Below, piece by piece: positions 61,527 to 64,000 of a stretch of DNA of 64,000 nucleotides (position 1 is the first letter of the stretch; every line of letters starts with the position of its first letter). Source of the stretch: Archangium primigenium (GTDB lineage: Bacteria > Myxococcota > Myxococcia > Myxococcales > Myxococcaceae); the NCBI RefSeq assembly GCF_016904885.1, contig NZ_JADWYI010000001.1:3720001-3784000 (forward strand), given 5' to 3'. Made by a program: the position numbers and the translations under genes. Below the pieces are notes generated by a model, which worked only from the letters and a program-made list of their open reading frames with translations, did no database searches and had not been told where the DNA came from.

Positions 61527-64000
61527 TCACCCCAAGGCGGGCATGGCTTCTCCCCATCGCTCACGCGCCAACTTTAGCGTGCGAGCGTTCTCGGGCACGT
61601 GGCGCAGGAAGCGCTCGCGGGCCTGGGGCTCGGGGATGTCGGCGGCGCGGACATGCACGAGGTCCAGGGCCTCGCGCAGGGCCAGCTCCCCAGACGGGGT
61701 GTCTCCCGCGGCGAAGCGGGCCTCGGCGAGCGCCAGGTGCATGGCCACCGCGTAGGTGCCCCGGATGCGCCGCTCTTCCAGTTCCCGTACGCCCTCGGTC
61801 GCGACCTGGAGCGCGTCCGCGACCGCGCCGCGCGCGAGCAGGGCCTGACTGAGGGTGGCGCGGGCATCGAGCCGGAAGGTGAGGATCAGGCTCAAGGCAT
61901 CGCAGGCCAGGCGCGCGTGCTCCGCGGCCTCGGTGTACAGCTGCTGAACGAGGGCCACCCGCGCGAGCACCAGGTGCTCGAGGCCCTGGCGGAAGGGATC
62001 GGCGTCCTCACCTCCCAGTTGCTCACTCGCCCGGTCCTGGGCCTCCTTCCAGTCCTGGGGATCGACGCTGAGGGTCAGCGTCCGCAGCCGCAAGTAGTGC
62101 ACGAAGGTGGTGAACAGCCGGTTCTCGATGTGCTGGGACAGCGCCTCCGCCTGGCGCAGCAGCTCGAGCGCACCGGAGATGTCGCCCAGCGCGTTCAAGC
62201 ACACGCCCTGCTGGGCGAGCACCACCATGGCCTGGTGACCCATGCCCACGGTCAGGAAGCTCGTCTTCGCCTGTTCCGTCAGCTGGTAGCCCTGCCAGGG
62301 ACAGGGCTCGAAGTAGTGGAGGTATTGACCCTTGAAGTTCAGGGCCCAGCCGCGCACCACCGGATCCCTCTCGATTTCCGATTCGGCCACGCATTGGATG
62401 CGTGCCAGCGGCAGCTCGATCCACTCACGTTCCCCGGACCAGAGGGCCGTGCCGCCCAGATAGGTGCAGGCCTCGACATAGGTGGACATGGCCTCGGAAT
62501 GGGGCGCGGCCCACATCAGCTCCTGACTCACCCGGTGCAGTTGCGTCTGATTGCGGAGGAAGAGGTGGCCCGTGACGAGTGCCGCCGCCAGTCGGCACCA
62601 CAGGGGACTGCCCGGCTCGAGCTCGTCCAGCGCTGGGCCGCCGACATCCATCGCTCGGGCGAGTTGGTGCATCGCGGCGAGCACCACGGCCTTGAGCGCG
62701 CGCAGTCGCACGCGCACGCTCCTGCTCGCGCCATCCCCCAGACCGGCATCCACGCAGCGCAGGGTGCCCACCAGGTCATGGCGCTCGAAGAGTTGCTCGG
62801 CCGCGAGCAGGTGGAAGTGGGCGGCGCGCTCGGGCTGCTTGCCACTCTGGTGGTGAGCGGCGAGCACCAGGGCATCCGTTTCGCCCATCTGCTCCAGCCA
62901 CAGGGCGGCGAGCCGGTGGGCGGACACCCGGTGGCTGTCGGCGACGAGTGCATAGGCCGCGTCGCGCACCAGGGCATGGCGGAAGTGGTACTCGTCCGTG
63001 GAGGCGAAGCGGCTGGTGGACTGCAGGACGATGACCTCTTCCTCCACGAGTCGCCGCACCTGGAGCGTCAGCGCGTCGGGCGGCGTCCCCAGCAGCTCCT
63101 TCAAGCCGTGGAACCAGAAGGTGTGGCCGAAGACGCTGGCGGCCAGCAGCACGTGGCGCACCTCGGGGTGCATGCGCAGCAGACGCGTCTGGAGCACGGC
63201 CAGCACCGTGCCGGGCACGGCCACGCCGTGACCCTCGGCCATGGCGCGGATGAGTTCCTCCAGCAGCAGCGCGTTGCCGTCGGACTGCTCCACGGCGCGC
63301 TGCACGAGGGCGGCGGGCATCTGGGGGCCGAGCACCTCGCGCACCAGGCCCGTGCACGCCTTGCGGCTCAAGCCCTTGAGCACCACCTCCTGCACGTGCC
63401 GCGACCACAGCCCGGGGAACACCTCCTTCACCTCGGGCCGCGCCAGCGCCAGCACCATGAAGGGCTGGTCCGCCAGCTCTCGCAGCAATTCGTCCACGAG
63501 CTTCACCGTGACGGCATCGCTCCAGTGGAGGTCTTCCAGTACGAGCAGCACCGGTTGATGGGCGCACTCGGCCTTGAGGAACGCGACCAGGGCGGGACCG
63601 AGCTGGGCGCTCATGAGCCGGGGGTCGCTCCGGGCGGCGCGCAAGCGGGGGCTGTACTCGTCGGGGAAGGGGATGGCGCACAGCTCCCCGAGGAACTCCA
63701 CCGTGTCCTGGGCCTCGGCCTCGGGAAGGTGCGCGGTCACCCGCTGGTAGAGCCGCGTGCGACGTGCCTCCAGGTTGGCGCCCTCGGGTAGGCCACACCA
63801 GCGGAGCAGGGCCTGGCCGAGCAGGCTGACGGAGGCGCCCGCGCTCAGGGGGTCGCCCAGGCCCAGCATCACCTGGACGGGCTCGGCTCGCCGCTCCAGT
63901 CGGCGCAGGAACTCGTGGCGCAACCGTGACTTGCCCACGCCCGGCGGCGCCATCACCAGCACCACCCGTGCTTGTGGGTCATCGATGCTGGCGGACAGGG
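61527..64000 (-). CDS. Ser/Thr kinase - cyclase-like - AAA ATPase - TPR fusion, copy 3, N-terminus cut by window edge
   Basis: About 824 C-terminal residues are visible; the frame is open to base 64000 and codes for SASIDDPQARVVLV just before Walker A (MAPPGVGKSR). The ATPase and TPR parts match copies 1 and 2. The kinase and cyclase-like parts, if present as in the neighbours, lie outside the window. It is probably the first visible gene of the operon that continues with copies 2 and 1 and the VOC gene. Internal Met codons such as the one near 63965 are not the real start. Confidence 0.88.
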   Translation of the reverse strand, partial: LSASIDDPQARVVLVMAPPGVGKSRLRHEFLRRLERRAEPVQVMLGLGDPLSAGASVSLLGQALLRWCGLPEGANLEARRTRLYQRVTAHLPEAEAQDTVEFLGELCAIPFPDEYSPRLRAARSDPRLMSAQLGPALVAFLKAECAHQPVLLVLEDLHWSDAVTVKLVDELLRELADQPFMVLALARPEVKEVFPGLWSRHVQEVVLKGLSRKACTGLVREVLGPQMPAALVQRAVEQSDGNALLLEELIRAMAEGHGVAVPGTVLAVLQTRLLRMHPEVRHVLLAASVFGHTFWFHGLKELLGTPPDALTLQVRRLVEEEVIVLQSTSRFASTDEYHFRHALVRDAAYALVADSHRVSAHRLAALWLEQMGETDALVLAAHHQSGKQPERAAHFHLLAAEQLFERHDLVGTLRCVDAGLGDGASRSVRVRLRALKAVVLAAMHQLARAMDVGGPALDELEPGSPLWCRLAAALVTGHLFLRNQTQLHRVSQELMWAAPHSEAMSTYVEACTYLGGTALWSGEREWIELPLARIQCVAESEIERDPVVRGWALNFKGQYLHYFEPCPWQGYQLTEQAKTSFLTVGMGHQAMVVLAQQGVCLNALGDISGALELLRQAEALSQHIENRLFTTFVHYLRLRTLTLSVDPQDWKEAQDRASEQLGGEDADPFRQGLEHLVLARVALVQQLYTEAAEHARLACDALSLILTFRLDARATLSQALLARGAVADALQVATEGVRELEERRIRGTYAVAMHLALAEARFAAGDTPSGELALREALDLVHVRAADIPEPQARERFLRHVPENARTLKLARERWGEAMPALG
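62765..63472 (-). repeat. Near-identical segment shared by kinase copies 2 and 3 (copy 3 side)
   Basis: Partner of 58783-59490. The borders are approximate because they were judged by eye. Confidence 0.75.

Noticed and set aside
1..64000. CRISPR array, insertion sequence, prophage or integrase
   Set aside because: No regularly spaced repeats, transposase, terminal inverted repeats or phage genes were found; the only large repeats are the kinase paralogues and the short repeats in the exported protein.

Overview
The window is high-GC bacterial chromosome, tightly packed with genes, and reads as a myxobacterium (Myxococcota, probably Cystobacterineae such as Archangium, Cystobacter, Melittangium or Stigmatella). 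This rests on the base composition, long hybrid sensor kinases, PilZ and diguanylate cyclase genes, very large Ser/Thr kinase fusions, a protein with a MYXO-CTERM-like tail, and many secreted hydrolases. No species is proposed. There are 47 supported protein genes; two are cut by the window edges. No rRNA, tRNA, CRISPR array, insertion sequence or phage module was seen.

Layout. 1-3.9 kb (minus): a secreted endonuclease/exonuclease/phosphatase-fold enzyme with FG-GAP-like repeats (cut at the left edge), an overlapping pair made of a DUF1989 (urea carboxylase-associated) protein and a YqcI/YcgG (GntA-like) haem N-hydroxylase homologue, and an unknown lipoprotein. 4-12 kb (plus): a lipid A-type acyltransferase, then a run of sensor kinase, response regulator, sensor kinase and two different prephenate dehydratases, three of them joined by 4-base overlaps. 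12-16 kb: divergent M4 and M28 peptidases sharing a promoter region with GGTGAC-type elements. 16-21 kb: uvrB-uvrC and a DUF507 gene with its own promoter and terminator. 21-26 kb: a repeat-containing exported protein, a small unknown protein, and a minus-strand three-gene operon of two DUF3108 proteins around a GH123-like (DUF4091) protein. 26-29 kb: a mini zinc ribbon, maf-yggS, and a GAF-GGDEF cyclase. 29-35.5 kb: a PpiD-like folding factor divergent from the rod-shape operon mreC-mreD-pbp2-rodA. 35.5-43 kb: an isolated full-length LanB-type dehydratase, a GT39 family membrane glycosyltransferase, mgtE, a PilZ protein and thioredoxin. 43-47.4 kb: a haem operon (unknown gene, hemX/ccsA-like, hemA, hemC, hemD). 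47.4-53.2 kb: a Cys-rich MYXO-CTERM protein, a PilB/GspE ATPase, and the TldD/TldE peptidase pair. 53.2-64 kb (minus): a VOC protein at the end of an operon of three tandem kinase / cyclase-like / AAA / TPR giants, the first cut by the right edge.

How it fits together. Much of the window is housekeeping: envelope growth (mre operon, acyltransferase, PpiD), excision repair, tetrapyrrole and phenylalanine synthesis. The accessory parts are the lone LanB dehydratase, the GntA/DUF1989 pair, the DUF3108-GH123 operon and the tandem kinase array. The strongest leads for something undescribed are the LanB gene with no visible precursor or cyclase, and the kinase array with its degenerate cyclase domain. 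Functions come from motifs read by eye; no database search was run.
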